From assembly GCA_028687045.1 (NCBI GenBank), contig JAQUAW010000007.1:1-45013 (forward strand): a stretch of DNA of 45,013 nt. Direction: 5' to 3'. The position numbers and the translations under genes are program-made. Below are positions 1-8,533 of this stretch, in pieces. The notes beneath the pieces were generated by a model. The model saw only the letters and a program-made list of their open reading frames with translations. It searched no databases and was not told where the DNA came from. Source of the stretch: Patescibacteria group bacterium (GTDB lineage: Bacteria > Patescibacteriota > Patescibacteriia > Magasanikbacterales > UBA922). Position 1 is the stretch's first letter. Each line of letters opens with the position of its first letter.

Positions 1-464
1 TTTTCTGAAAGCATTGGTGTTATTGTAATCAATTCACTGTTTAAGAAACCATCTTTTTTTGCATAAATTGTATATGGAGTAGTTGTTGTAATTTCAAGTT
101 CATAGATTCCATCTTCATCAAACATTTCTTTGTCATTTATAAAAAATGTAGTAGATGATGATATGTCCCAAGTTGTCGTGCTATTTTCTAAATTTTCAAA
201 AAGTATATTGAGAGTAGTTGTAGTGTTGATAAAAGGTGTCGTAGTAGAGGCCGTTATTTTTAGTTGTGCCGTTGTTGAGTTTTCTGTATTATTAATATTA
301 CTATTAGTGTTTGAAGAAGTACCTAAACCATCATTTGTTGTAGATGAACTAGTTGAAATATTATCAGTTGTACTCGTCGTCTCAGCATTGGCAAAATCAA
401 AAGCTGACAGGCTCAAAATTGTTACTATAGTAACAAATAAAATTTTAGAAAGTACTGTTTTCAT
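1..464 (-). CDS. Secreted Thr/Ser-rich protein, 3' truncated by window start
   Basis: Open minus frame from ATG at 464 to the window edge: MKTVLSKILFVTIVTILSLSAFDFANAETTSTTDN..., signal peptide then T/S-rich linker. Overlaps the stop of the upstream DUF4430 gene by 20 bp. Confidence 0.8.
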   Translation of the reverse strand, partial: MKTVLSKILFVTIVTILSLSAFDFANAETTSTTDNISTSSSTTNDGLGTSSNTNSNINNTENSTTAQLKITASTTTPFINTTTTLNILFENLENSTTTWDISSSTTFFINDKEMFDEDGIYELEITTTTPYTIYAKKDGFLNSELITITPMLSE

Positions 465-1023
465 ATTTCCATTCTATATTATCTTGTGAATTAATTTTTT
501 GGATAGATATTCCCGCTTTGGCACTAACGCCATTTAAATAGTAAACCCAATATTTACCTTGTTTGTTATCATTTTTTATTCCATTTATTTCATCTACAAA
601 TTTTCCCATACTTCCATAATCTATTGTATGGTATATAAAATTTGATTCTTTTTGGAGTTTGTTCATCAATTCTTCTAGTGTAATATTTTCTTTTGCAAAA
701 TTTATTTGATAATTGTTGTCTGCTATTTTTATTGTTGCTGAAAAGGGGATTGATTGTTCTTCGGTTTTTTGTATATCTGTCGTGGTGACTATTTCCTCTA
801 ATTTCTTTGTGATTATTTCTTTTTCTAAAATTTTATTTTCTTGAAATTTTTCTATTTTTGTTTCTTCAATTTTTGGCTCTTCTTCATTATTAATTATTTC
901 AATTTTATTTATTTCTTGCTTAATATTTTTATTATCTTTCTCTTGTTGGTAAAAAAGAAAGACCGAAATAGTAATTAAAACAGTTAGAAAAATTAGGTGA
1001 TATTGCCATTTTATTTTTTGCAT
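445..1023 (-). CDS. DUF4430 (transcobalamin-like C-terminal) domain protein, membrane anchored
   Basis: N-terminal TM; C-terminal ITLEELMNKLQKES...GKYWVYYLNGVSAKAGISIQKINSQDNIEWKYE fits DUF4430. Confidence 0.8.
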   Translation of the reverse strand: MQKIKWQYHLIFLTVLITISVFLFYQQEKDNKNIKQEINKIEIINNEEEPKIEETKIEKFQENKILEKEIITKKLEEIVTTTDIQKTEEQSIPFSATIKIADNNYQINFAKENITLEELMNKLQKESNFIYHTIDYGSMGKFVDEINGIKNDNKQGKYWVYYLNGVSAKAGISIQKINSQDNIEWKYENSTF

Positions 1024-1049
1024 AAAAAAATCTGCTTATATAGAGCAGA
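1024..1049 (-). terminator. Intrinsic terminator = expression platform of the cobalamin riboswitch
   Basis: Minus: TCTGCT-ctatata-AGCAGA-TTTTTTT directly before the ATG at 1023. Confidence 0.8.
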
Positions 1050-1113
1050 AAAATAGTTTAAACAAATCTTATTTGTCAAAAAAATAAGAATTATATTCCT
1101 GCTCGGGATAAAT

Positions 1114-1221
1114 CATATTTGAAGACCGGACTCAACTTTTTGGCTAAAGTATTACCGTTGCGGCACAGTGGAGGAATTCCCGCCCGTCTGGGGGTGGGTC
1201 ACCTCACTTCCAACAAATATA
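1114..1221 (-). ncRNA. Cobalamin riboswitch aptamer
   Basis: Minus strand: TATATTTG(P1)-TTGGAAGTGAGGTGA-[CCCACCCCCAGACGGGCGGG]-AATTCCTCCACTGTGCCGCAACGGTAATA...AGTTGAGTCCGGTCTT-CAAATATG(P1'). Contains CCGCAACGGTAA and a B12-box-like GAGTCCGGTCTTC, closed by an 8-bp P1. Confidence 0.88.
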
Positions 1222-1291
1222 AATTGATTTGTAATATTGCTATCTTAGCTTTTTTATTTTGGTCTGTCAAATTGTGCTTGTGAACAAACTT

Positions 1292-1321
1292 TTGACAAGT
1301 CCTTTTTAGTATTGTTATAAT
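1292..1321 (+). promoter_or_regulatory. Sigma70-type promoter for the lipoprotein at 1352
   Basis: TTGACA (1292-1297), 18-bp spacer, TATAAT (1316-1321). Confidence 0.75.
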
Positions 1322-1351
1322 GACTTTGTTTACTCAAGTAAGAAAATTATT

Positions 1352-2209
1352 ATGAATACAAAAAATTTGTTAGTTGCTACTCTGGCTGTTTTGGCCTTGG
1401 TTGGTGCTGGTTGTACCCAATCTATTAATTTGAATAGTAGTTCTAATGGTGGTTTCAATTTTGGAAAAAATAATGTGAAAGAAGAAAGTGATGAATTGGG
1501 TGTGGGTAGTAAAGTTTTTGCCGAGTGGAAAGAAAATACTTGGTACGAAGGTTCTATTGATAATACCTGCGAAGGTGGTTTCAATATTTATTTTGTTGAT
1601 AATTCTACAAAATGTGCTTCAGCTTCTGAAATTTTGAAAAACAAAATTCTCAAAGCAGAAGAAGTAAAAGTAGGTACCAAAGTAATTGCCAAATGGACTG
1701 CAAAAGCTTATTATGACGCTGAAGTTATAAAAGTGAATGTAGATAAATATACAGTAAGATATTATGACAAAATGGAAAGAGATGTGACTTTGGACGAAAT
1801 GATATTAGATACACGTATTGATGTCAGGGGAGATGAAACTCAAGTTGGACAAGTATTGAAAGATAATTTCAAAGTAGGGGATGTTGTAGTAGCTGAGTGG
1901 ATGACCGCTGATTCTCTATATAGTGCCAAGATACAAGGTGTTTGTGACAAAGGTTTGACTGTAAAATATTATGATAATGCTGAAAAATGTTTGGAAACTT
2001 CTCAAATAATATTGGATGTACCAGCTACCAAAGATATTTTACAAGCTGATACCAAAGTGTTAGTGAGAGATACTAATACTAGTAATTTCTTTGCGGGTAA
2101 AATCACTAAAATAGTTGGTGTAAATTATGAAGTGGTTTATAAATTGTATGGTGATGAAGTTACCAAAACTTTACAAATTGCACAATTGAGAATAGATAGT
2201 AGAAAATAA
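1352..2209 (+). CDS. Lipoprotein with four tandem Tudor/Agenet (SH3-like) repeats
   Basis: Lipobox LVGAGC; repeated pattern V(x)A(E/K)W...Y...I/V...YxVxYYD... Confidence 0.75.
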   Translation: MNTKNLLVATLAVLALVGAGCTQSINLNSSSNGGFNFGKNNVKEESDELGVGSKVFAEWKENTWYEGSIDNTCEGGFNIYFVDNSTKCASASEILKNKILKAEEVKVGTKVIAKWTAKAYYDAEVIKVNVDKYTVRYYDKMERDVTLDEMILDTRIDVRGDETQVGQVLKDNFKVGDVVVAEWMTADSLYSAKIQGVCDKGLTVKYYDNAEKCLETSQIILDVPATKDILQADTKVLVRDTNTSNFFAGKITKIVGVNYEVVYKLYGDEVTKTLQIAQLRIDSRK

Positions 2210-2223
2210 TTTGAAATAAAAAT

Positions 2224-2256
2224 AAAAACATCACTTATAAAAGTGATGCTTTTTGT
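2224..2256 (+). terminator. Intrinsic terminator after lipoprotein
   Basis: aaaaacatcacttataaaagtgatgcttttt. Confidence 0.75.
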
Positions 2257-2322
2257 TTAAGTTATAATTCTAAATTAGATAATAACATTGATAAAAAGAT
2301 TGAAGGAATATTTTTATAGAAT

Positions 2323-2450
2323 AGTCCTTACTTTTTGTCATCAAAAAGTAACAAAAACTGTTGAGGGGGAAAGAACTCGCTTGTGTTGCCAAGGGCAAAG
2401 TAATCATTGACAAACAACGGAGCTCAAACAGTTTCCCCCTCAAACTCCCC
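2323..2450. repeat. 128-bp dispersed palindromic repeat, copy 1
   Basis: Differs at 4 positions from 19579-19706; internal inverted repeat TTGAGGGGGAAA/TTTCCCCCTCAA. Confidence 0.9.
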
Positions 2451-2510
2451 AAGGATTTTATAAAAGATGTTTTATTTTAATAATATAACAATTAATTTTG
2501 TAGATGAATA

Positions 2511-2544
2511 AAAAACTACAAGACTGATGTTTTGTAGTTTTTTA
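2511..2544. terminator. Bidirectional intrinsic terminator
   Basis: aaaactaca...tgtagtttttta hairpin downstream of mscL stop. Confidence 0.65.
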
Positions 2545-2560
2545 TTATTTTTTAGATTAA

Positions 2561-2944
2561 TTATTTTTTTAGAGAGTCTCTTATTTCACGAAGAAGTTTT
2601 ATATCTTCGGGAGTTTCTTTTGGCTTCTCTTCTTCTTTCTTTTTGAATTTATTTATTTGTCTGATTATTATAAATATAGAAAAAGAAATGATGACGAAGT
2701 CTAAGACGGTATTTATAAACGCGCCATAGTTGAGAGTAATAGCTTCTGTTGTTTCTGTTGCTTTTTTTAGGGTAAGGGCTAGCTTGGAAAAGTCTACACC
2801 GCCACTAAGCGCTCCAATCGGTGGCATGATAATATCATTGACTATGGAAGTTACTATTTTTCCAAAAGCTCCACCGATGACAACGCCGACAGCCATATCT
2901 ACTACATTACCTTTCATGGCAAATTTTTTGAATTCTTTAAGCAT
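2561..2944 (-). CDS. mscL: Large-conductance mechanosensitive channel
   Basis: [44 protein letters not shown] is the MscL signature. Confidence 0.95.
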   Translation of the reverse strand: MLKEFKKFAMKGNVVDMAVGVVIGGAFGKIVTSIVNDIIMPPIGALSGGVDFSKLALTLKKATETTEAITLNYGAFINTVLDFVIISFSIFIIIRQINKFKKKEEEKPKETPEDIKLLREIRDSLKK

Positions 2945-2949
2945 ATTTT

Positions 2950-3630
2950 TTAGAATGAAAATGATTTGAACATTTCTTGTGCTGTTGTTACAAATTTTTC
3001 GAAGTCACCTTGTTTGCCTGTGTAAGTAAGCACATATACATAATCTTCAAATACAGTATATGATTGAACAGTAGCTGTAGGTGTATCTTGTCCAGGATAA
3101 GTACCTGTGAAGATAAGGAATTTACCAGGTTCGCCGTCAACTTCTGTATCTTCATGTTTAGTAATTTTAAAATTTTCCATATATTGTCCAAGCGCTTCTG
3201 TGTTTTGTTTATCAAATTTTGCTAAGTCCATACCAACTTCACTAAAATCTTGGATCATGATGCCAACACTTTCTTGAAATTCGTCTGTGGCAGATTGTAA
3301 TGGTGAAAAAAATGAAGCAATCATGACTTTTCCATCACCAGGTGTTACTTCCCAATCACTTGGATAATCAATAGTTATGCCTTCATCCTCGTTGTTGTAG
3401 GTTTTGAAATCTGTAGTTGCATTTGTTGTTACTATTTCTTGTTTTTCTTCTACTTTACTAGGAGTTGTTTCTACATTTTGTTGTTTATTTTTGGCTTCGT
3501 CATTCAATTTATTTACGGTAGTATTTACATCAGCAACTAATTTTTTACTAGAATTAAAAAAGAAAAAACCTAATCCCAAAAGAGACAAAAGTACTACGAC
3601 GACTAGAGCTAAAAGTATTTTTTTTACCAT
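2950..3630 (-). CDS. Membrane-anchored PsbP/Mog1-like protein
   Basis: N-terminal TM; ...[13 protein letters not shown]...[17 protein letters not shown]... is PsbP-like. Confidence 0.6.
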   Translation of the reverse strand: MVKKILLALVVVVLLSLLGLGFFFFNSSKKLVADVNTTVNKLNDEAKNKQQNVETTPSKVEEKQEIVTTNATTDFKTYNNEDEGITIDYPSDWEVTPGDGKVMIASFFSPLQSATDEFQESVGIMIQDFSEVGMDLAKFDKQNTEALGQYMENFKITKHEDTEVDGEPGKFLIFTGTYPGQDTPTATVQSYTVFEDYVYVLTYTGKQGDFEKFVTTAQEMFKSFSF

Positions 3631-3708
3631 ATTTATTATTAGATAAATTATTTATTTTTTTAGTGATAATATTTTTTTACATAAATATTTTTTTAGTTTG
3701 TTAATTTT

Positions 3709-4758
3709 TTATTGAATATTCAAAGGTTTGGAAAAAAAATCTGGGTAGATACTCGTAATATTTTTTCTAATAGTATTTCTCATGCTTACAAGTTCTGGAT
3801 AATCATAGAAGAATAATATTTTTTGGTCCATTACTTTGTTTGATTGTGGTTTGTCTGTAAGGACAAAGTGGGCAAAACTTTCGGCAATATCTTCATCTGT
3901 ATCAGTAGCAGCATATTCGGTAATGAAAACATCAGGATTATCTTCATAAAAATAAGTTTGATCTTCTTCATATGCATCATAACCAACGTTATTTTTCCAA
4001 TCTTCGTACAAGCCATTAGCCCAGAATTTTTCGAAGTAAATAAAAGAATAAGCACCTTCATATAGACAACCTTCAGATAATAAATGTGTAAAACAATTAT
4101 ATTCATCGTAGTTATTATAATCTACTTGGCTACTGTTCAATGTAAGTAAGTGTCCAAATTCGTGTACTAGTGTATATGTAAAATCTTGTAAGTCAAAGAA
4201 TTTACCTTTTTTCAAAGTGTCAGCTGGATCAACATAAAATCCCCAGACATTACCATCGTTCAAATACATTGAGGCTAAAGAGCCATCGACGCCGTCGGTG
4301 TTGATAATGAAATTGTCTATATATTTTGTAGTATTTATTTCACCAAAAATATTATAAAAATAATCCCACAAAAAATTATGTTCGACAGTGTTATTGGCTT
4401 CTAAAGTAAATTCTGGATTGGTTGTTTTGTTTGTTAAATTTATTTTTTCATCTACAATTTCATAAGTAGCTAAGTCTATTCCTTCTTCATCAACATATTC
4501 CAAATCATCTAAATATGAAACAATGTTTGAATTATCCAAAAAATTATTTTTTGGTGATACTTTTACTTCTGTTACTTTTTCTTCAATAATTTTTGCATTA
4601 TTATTTTCTTCAATTTGAGATGTGTCTATTACTTGTTGTTTGCTTGTGTTAGCGAAAGTAATGAGAGATATTACAAAAAATATTACAATGGCTGTACCCG
4701 TGATACTTAATAGTAATATCCATTTGTGTTGTTTGATAAAAGCTATGACTTTTTCCAT
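3709..4758 (-). CDS. Membrane-anchored putative zinc metallopeptidase
   Basis: N-terminal TM; TLVHEFGHLLTL (HExxH) and downstream DIAESFAHF. Confidence 0.6.
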   Translation of the reverse strand: MEKVIAFIKQHKWILLLSITGTAIVIFFVISLITFANTSKQQVIDTSQIEENNNAKIIEEKVTEVKVSPKNNFLDNSNIVSYLDDLEYVDEEGIDLATYEIVDEKINLTNKTTNPEFTLEANNTVEHNFLWDYFYNIFGEINTTKYIDNFIINTDGVDGSLASMYLNDGNVWGFYVDPADTLKKGKFFDLQDFTYTLVHEFGHLLTLNSSQVDYNNYDEYNCFTHLLSEGCLYEGAYSFIYFEKFWANGLYEDWKNNVGYDAYEEDQTYFYEDNPDVFITEYAATDTDEDIAESFAHFVLTDKPQSNKVMDQKILFFYDYPELVSMRNTIRKNITSIYPDFFSKPLNIQ

Positions 4759-4826
4759 ATTTGAAATTAAGATTTATTTGTGCTAATTTTATCAGAAATA
4801 GGGGATAGGAGCAAGTTTTTTGAAAA

Positions 4827-4862
4827 CAAAAAAGACCTTGTAAAAAGGTCTCTTGTTTTTTT
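4827..4862 (-). terminator. Intrinsic terminator
   Basis: Minus: gagacctttttacaaggtctttttt after the 4861-5232 gene. Confidence 0.7.
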
Positions 4863-5232
4863 AGTTAAAACCAGTAAAAATTATCATACAAGCCCCAAAA
4901 AGTAAGAATGGTAATATAAAGAAAGATATCAAACCTATACCAATGTAGCGTCTTTTTTTTCTAAAAGATACATATATACTAGCTAACATGATTATAAAAA
5001 GTATGATTGAAATTGCTGAAAAATAATATCCTTCTAAAAAAAAGGAACCATAAGTGGATAGTTTTGTAAGTATGGACATTAAAAATATAGAGATTACAAC
5101 AGGTCCAAAAAGACCTAATATAAAATCACGTGTTTTGTTACCTTTAGTTGCGTAGTAACCTGTCTCTGTTTGATTCATTTTTTTTATTTCATCTATTTGT
5201 TCCAAACCATTTGGATTATTGGGATTGTTCAT
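4861..5232 (-). CDS. Hypothetical small multi-TM protein
   Basis: Hydrophobic helices; 4 bp between overlap start with lgt end (17-bp overlap). Confidence 0.65.
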   Translation of the reverse strand: MNNPNNPNGLEQIDEIKKMNQTETGYYATKGNKTRDFILGLFGPVVISIFLMSILTKLSTYGSFFLEGYYFSAISIILFIIMLASIYVSFRKKRRYIGIGLISFFILPFLLFGACMIIFTGFN

Positions 5233-5977
5233 ATCTTTTTTCTTTTAGATGCTTCAAGTTTATGAAAACCAAAGCAATGAGTGAAATATATTGAAATAAA
5301 GTTAGTCCAAAATAGTGGGGATTTTCTCTAATAAATTCTTCAAAAAATCTAAATATAAAATAAGAATTCATAAGTAAATAAAATAAATAGCCTGGGTTTG
5401 CTGTTTTTCTTTTGTATAGTAATATCGGAAACATTATCAACATAAATATTGTCTCATATATTTGTGTTGGGTGTCTAGGTATATTATCTCCAAAATTTAT
5501 ACCCCAAGGTAAGTTGGTTGGAATTCCATAACAGCAACCTCTCAAAAAACAACCAATTCTACCAATAGCTACTCCTAGAGCTATAGCCGGAGCAAACAAA
5601 TTTCCTTTTTTTTCTTTTATAGCTAACTTTTTCTTTACATACCAAACTGCCAAAGTGCCACCGAGCAATCCTCCGGTGATAGTTCTTCCTGCTAAAATAT
5701 ATGTTATGTCAGGAAAATTTTTTATAATGTCTGGAAGGTTTATTAGTAATATTGGCAACTTGGCACCAAGTACTCCACCGACTAATCCTGCTATTAAAAT
5801 ATAAAAAGAATTTTCACTTAGTTCTTTTTCTTTTTTTGCTAAAATATAGTATACAATCAAACCAACAATTAATCCCAACAATACAAAAAAAGAATAAGAG
5901 TTTACTTCGAAATTATAGATATTAAATAAAGTCGGCATTATTCCCCAGTTATCTGGATGTGTATGTAAGTCTAACAT
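5216..5977 (-). CDS. lgt: Prolipoprotein diacylglyceryl transferase-like protein
   Basis: GRTITGGLLGG..., AIGRIGCFLRGCCYG, PRHPTQIYE motifs of the Lgt family. Confidence 0.9.
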   Translation of the reverse strand: MLDLHTHPDNWGIMPTLFNIYNFEVNSYSFFVLLGLIVGLIVYYILAKKEKELSENSFYILIAGLVGGVLGAKLPILLINLPDIIKNFPDITYILAGRTITGGLLGGTLAVWYVKKKLAIKEKKGNLFAPAIALGVAIGRIGCFLRGCCYGIPTNLPWGINFGDNIPRHPTQIYETIFMLIMFPILLYKRKTANPGYLFYLLMNSYFIFRFFEEFIRENPHYFGLTLFQYISLIALVFINLKHLKEKRYEQSQ

Positions 5978-5978
5978 T

Positions 5979-6461
5979 TTATTTTTTTAATTTTTTGCTA
6001 AGAGAGCAACAGCCACCAGCTTTCATACAATTGTATAGTTTATAAGCAGGACATAAACCAAGAGCTGATATTGTCTTCATTATTGCTAAAAATAGTACAA
6101 TTATCCAACCAATTTTAGTATTTATAAAATATAAGAATATGATAGCTAAGAGAGCAAAAAAACTACCAAGAGCGTGAGCAAAACGCATACCAGCTACTCC
6201 AGCATTTATTTTTTTACTTTTTACAAAAAGTCCAATAGTGTGGTTGTATAAGACAATCATTGGGGCGTGTTTGATTGTCAAAAGAGCGGAGAAAAATAAT
6301 ATAGTAAAAGTTAGTAAAACTAGTAATTTTAAGTGTAAAAAAAAGGCTAACCAAAGTATTATCATGACACCATAGCGACAAAAAGCAAAAGCATCATTTC
6401 GTATTTCTACAAAATCAGTTGAACAATTTTGGCAACTATTATTTTCTTCGGCTGTTAGCAT
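5979..6461 (-). CDS. DUF4395-like membrane protein
   Basis: NDAFAFCRYGVM..., multiple TMs, ...LGLCPAYKLYNCMKAGGCC. Confidence 0.5.
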   Translation of the reverse strand: MLTAEENNSCQNCSTDFVEIRNDAFAFCRYGVMIILWLAFFLHLKLLVLLTFTILFFSALLTIKHAPMIVLYNHTIGLFVKSKKINAGVAGMRFAHALGSFFALLAIIFLYFINTKIGWIIVLFLAIMKTISALGLCPAYKLYNCMKAGGCCSLSKKLKK

Positions 6462-6467
6462 AAAATT

Positions 6468-7049
6468 TTATTTGTTTAGTTTAAATTTTGGGAAAAACAT
6501 ACCAACTTCTTTTTGATATTGTTTGTATTCTACAAAAGTTTGTGATAATAATTTTTCTTCTTGTTTGGCTCGGTAATACATGAAAGGTATAAAAATAAAG
6601 GCGTGAGCCAGAAAAGCTAAATAGTTACTGTACACTAAACACGAACCAATAAACATCATCATTAGAGAAGCATAGAGTGGATGCCTGACTAGTTTGTACA
6701 TCCCAGTTTTGGTAAGAGTATGGTTTTGATAAATCTTTATTTGGTTTGCCCAATTTTTACCTAAGTTTAGCCTTCCTACAATGTTGATTGTACATCCAGC
6801 TATAATCATCGTCAATCCTGATAAAATTAGTATATATTGTAAATTTTGGGGTATTTGGATAGTACCTATTTGGAATCTAATTAATAAATAAAAGCCAACA
6901 AAAAATAAAGTCATAGTACCTGTTTCTACAATGCTTCTTTTTTCTTTTGTGGCTTTTTTGTCTAATCCTTCTACAAAATTGATAAGTATAGATGTGAACA
7001 GAGCAAACAGACAAATGCCAATAATTATATTTGAAATTAAGTTTATCAT
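6468..7049 (-). CDS. Isoprenylcysteine carboxyl methyltransferase (ICMT/PEMT)-like membrane methyltransferase
   Basis: YKLVRHPLYASLMMMFIGSCL...EEKLLSQTFVEYKQYQKEV. Confidence 0.8.
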   Translation of the reverse strand: MINLISNIIIGICLFALFTSILINFVEGLDKKATKEKRSIVETGTMTLFFVGFYLLIRFQIGTIQIPQNLQYILILSGLTMIIAGCTINIVGRLNLGKNWANQIKIYQNHTLTKTGMYKLVRHPLYASLMMMFIGSCLVYSNYLAFLAHAFIFIPFMYYRAKQEEKLLSQTFVEYKQYQKEVGMFFPKFKLNK

Positions 7050-8410
7050 TTTCGGTGGAACATGTTATAAGCTGAAAAAGGAATCTTTTTTAGCTCAGGA
7101 GTTATAATATGGACACATTCTTTTTGCATAGATTTCATATCGAAATTATAAACATCAATAAAAGAAGTGACACTAATACGAAAAGTATTTTCATCAATAT
7201 ATTTTAATTTTTCCTCTTGTGACTTTAGCAAGAAACTTGCTGGGATAATATTTTTGACGTCTTTGATAAAGTTAGTACAATTACAACCACCAATTCCAGA
7301 AAAAACTTCGTTGGCTTTTTCTTTCAAAATAGCATCAGCATCAAAAGCAAAAGTATTATCTATCAAAGGTAAATAACTTTTGACTTTTATTTTTCTCGTG
7401 ATTGGCACAAATTTCTTTTTGTCTGATTTGACCATATATGTCACAGCCACTCTTTCTACATTGCAAGGTAGTGGAATGATGTCACCTTTTTGAAATAAGT
7501 CGGGAGATTGTTCTTCTATTTTTTTGATAACGCCTGACAGAGTTAATCTGTTTTTGGTATTTATTTCTCTCAATCTCCCAAAGTAGGTGACTGGTTGAAA
7601 ATTTATACCTCTGATACCTTTTGTCTCGGTACCAAATTCTATGATTTTGCCAATTTGATCGTCGTTGTAACCTTTGTCTAAAGTAGTTACTAGAGTAATA
7701 GGTATTTCGTATTTGCGTAAATTTTCAATAGCTTTTAATTTTGTTTCTAACAAATCTCTACCTCGTAAGTGTGTGTAGGTACTTTTTTCAAAACCATCAA
7801 ATTGTAAATACACTTCGAATTTACCTTTGAACTGACTAAGTTCCTTTACAAATTCTTCATCTTCAGCAATTCTAATACCATTGGTATTGAGCATGATATA
7901 TTTTATCTTTTTTTCTCGAGCTGTTTTGATAATCTCAATTATTTCAGGATGAACAGTTGGTTCACCTCCACTAATTTGTAAAATTTCTGATTCACCACCT
8001 TCACTATCCACCAAAAAATCTAACATTTCAGATATTTTTGCTACTGCCAAAGGTTCGCCTTTTCCACTATTGGCATAACAAGTTGGGCAACTAAGATTAC
8101 ATTTGTTAGTGACTTCTATCAAAGCTATACAAGTGTGTTGATCATGTTGAGGGCATAGTCCACAATCAAAAGGGCAACCTTTTTCTGTTTGGGTTTGGGT
8201 TTTGCAAGGTGTGCCTGGTTTATCAAATTCTCGTTTGCTTAGGTGATACTCTACATCTTCTTCAAATAGTTCCTCTTGTAAGCCGTGTTCTTTGCAGAAT
8301 TTGTGTAAAAATACTTTTTCATCTTTTATAACAATTTTTGTAGGTATTACTTTTAGACATTTTGGACAAATACTCGTGGTCGATTCGTGATAAATATAAT
8401 TTCTATCCAT
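7046..8410 (-). CDS. Radical SAM protein of the MJ0619/Tes-like family
   Basis: N-terminal SICPKCLKVIPTKI; GCPFDCGLCPQHDQHTCIALIEVTNKCNLSCPTCYANSG with CxxxCxxC. Confidence 0.82.
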   Translation of the reverse strand: MDRNYIYHESTTSICPKCLKVIPTKIVIKDEKVFLHKFCKEHGLQEELFEEDVEYHLSKREFDKPGTPCKTQTQTEKGCPFDCGLCPQHDQHTCIALIEVTNKCNLSCPTCYANSGKGEPLAVAKISEMLDFLVDSEGGESEILQISGGEPTVHPEIIEIIKTAREKKIKYIMLNTNGIRIAEDEEFVKELSQFKGKFEVYLQFDGFEKSTYTHLRGRDLLETKLKAIENLRKYEIPITLVTTLDKGYNDDQIGKIIEFGTETKGIRGINFQPVTYFGRLREINTKNRLTLSGVIKKIEEQSPDLFQKGDIIPLPCNVERVAVTYMVKSDKKKFVPITRKIKVKSYLPLIDNTFAFDADAILKEKANEVFSGIGGCNCTNFIKDVKNIIPASFLLKSQEEKLKYIDENTFRISVTSFIDVYNFDMKSMQKECVHIITPELKKIPFSAYNMFHRK

Positions 8411-8486
8411 ACTTTGTTGTTTATTTTTAAAAATTTATTTATGCTAATTTTATCAGAAATAGGGGATAGAATCAAGTTTTGGACAA

Positions 8487-8520
8487 AACAAAACACCTGA
8501 ATTACAGGTGTTTTGAAAAA
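8487..8520 (-). terminator. Intrinsic terminator
   Basis: caaaacacctgtaattcaggtgttttg on minus strand. Confidence 0.65.
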
Positions 8521-8533
8521 ATATTTAGTTGTA

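Noticed and set aside
130-489. 119-aa plus-strand ORF
   Set aside because: Antisense to the clear signal-peptide ORF (minus, 1-464); low-complexity V/L-rich translation typical of a shadow ORF.
1330-1584. 84-aa minus ORF overlapping the Tudor-like lipoprotein
   Set aside because: Antisense shadow of a well-supported CDS with its own promoter.
2270-2452. 60-aa minus ORF
   Set aside because: Mostly translation of the 128-bp dispersed repeat.
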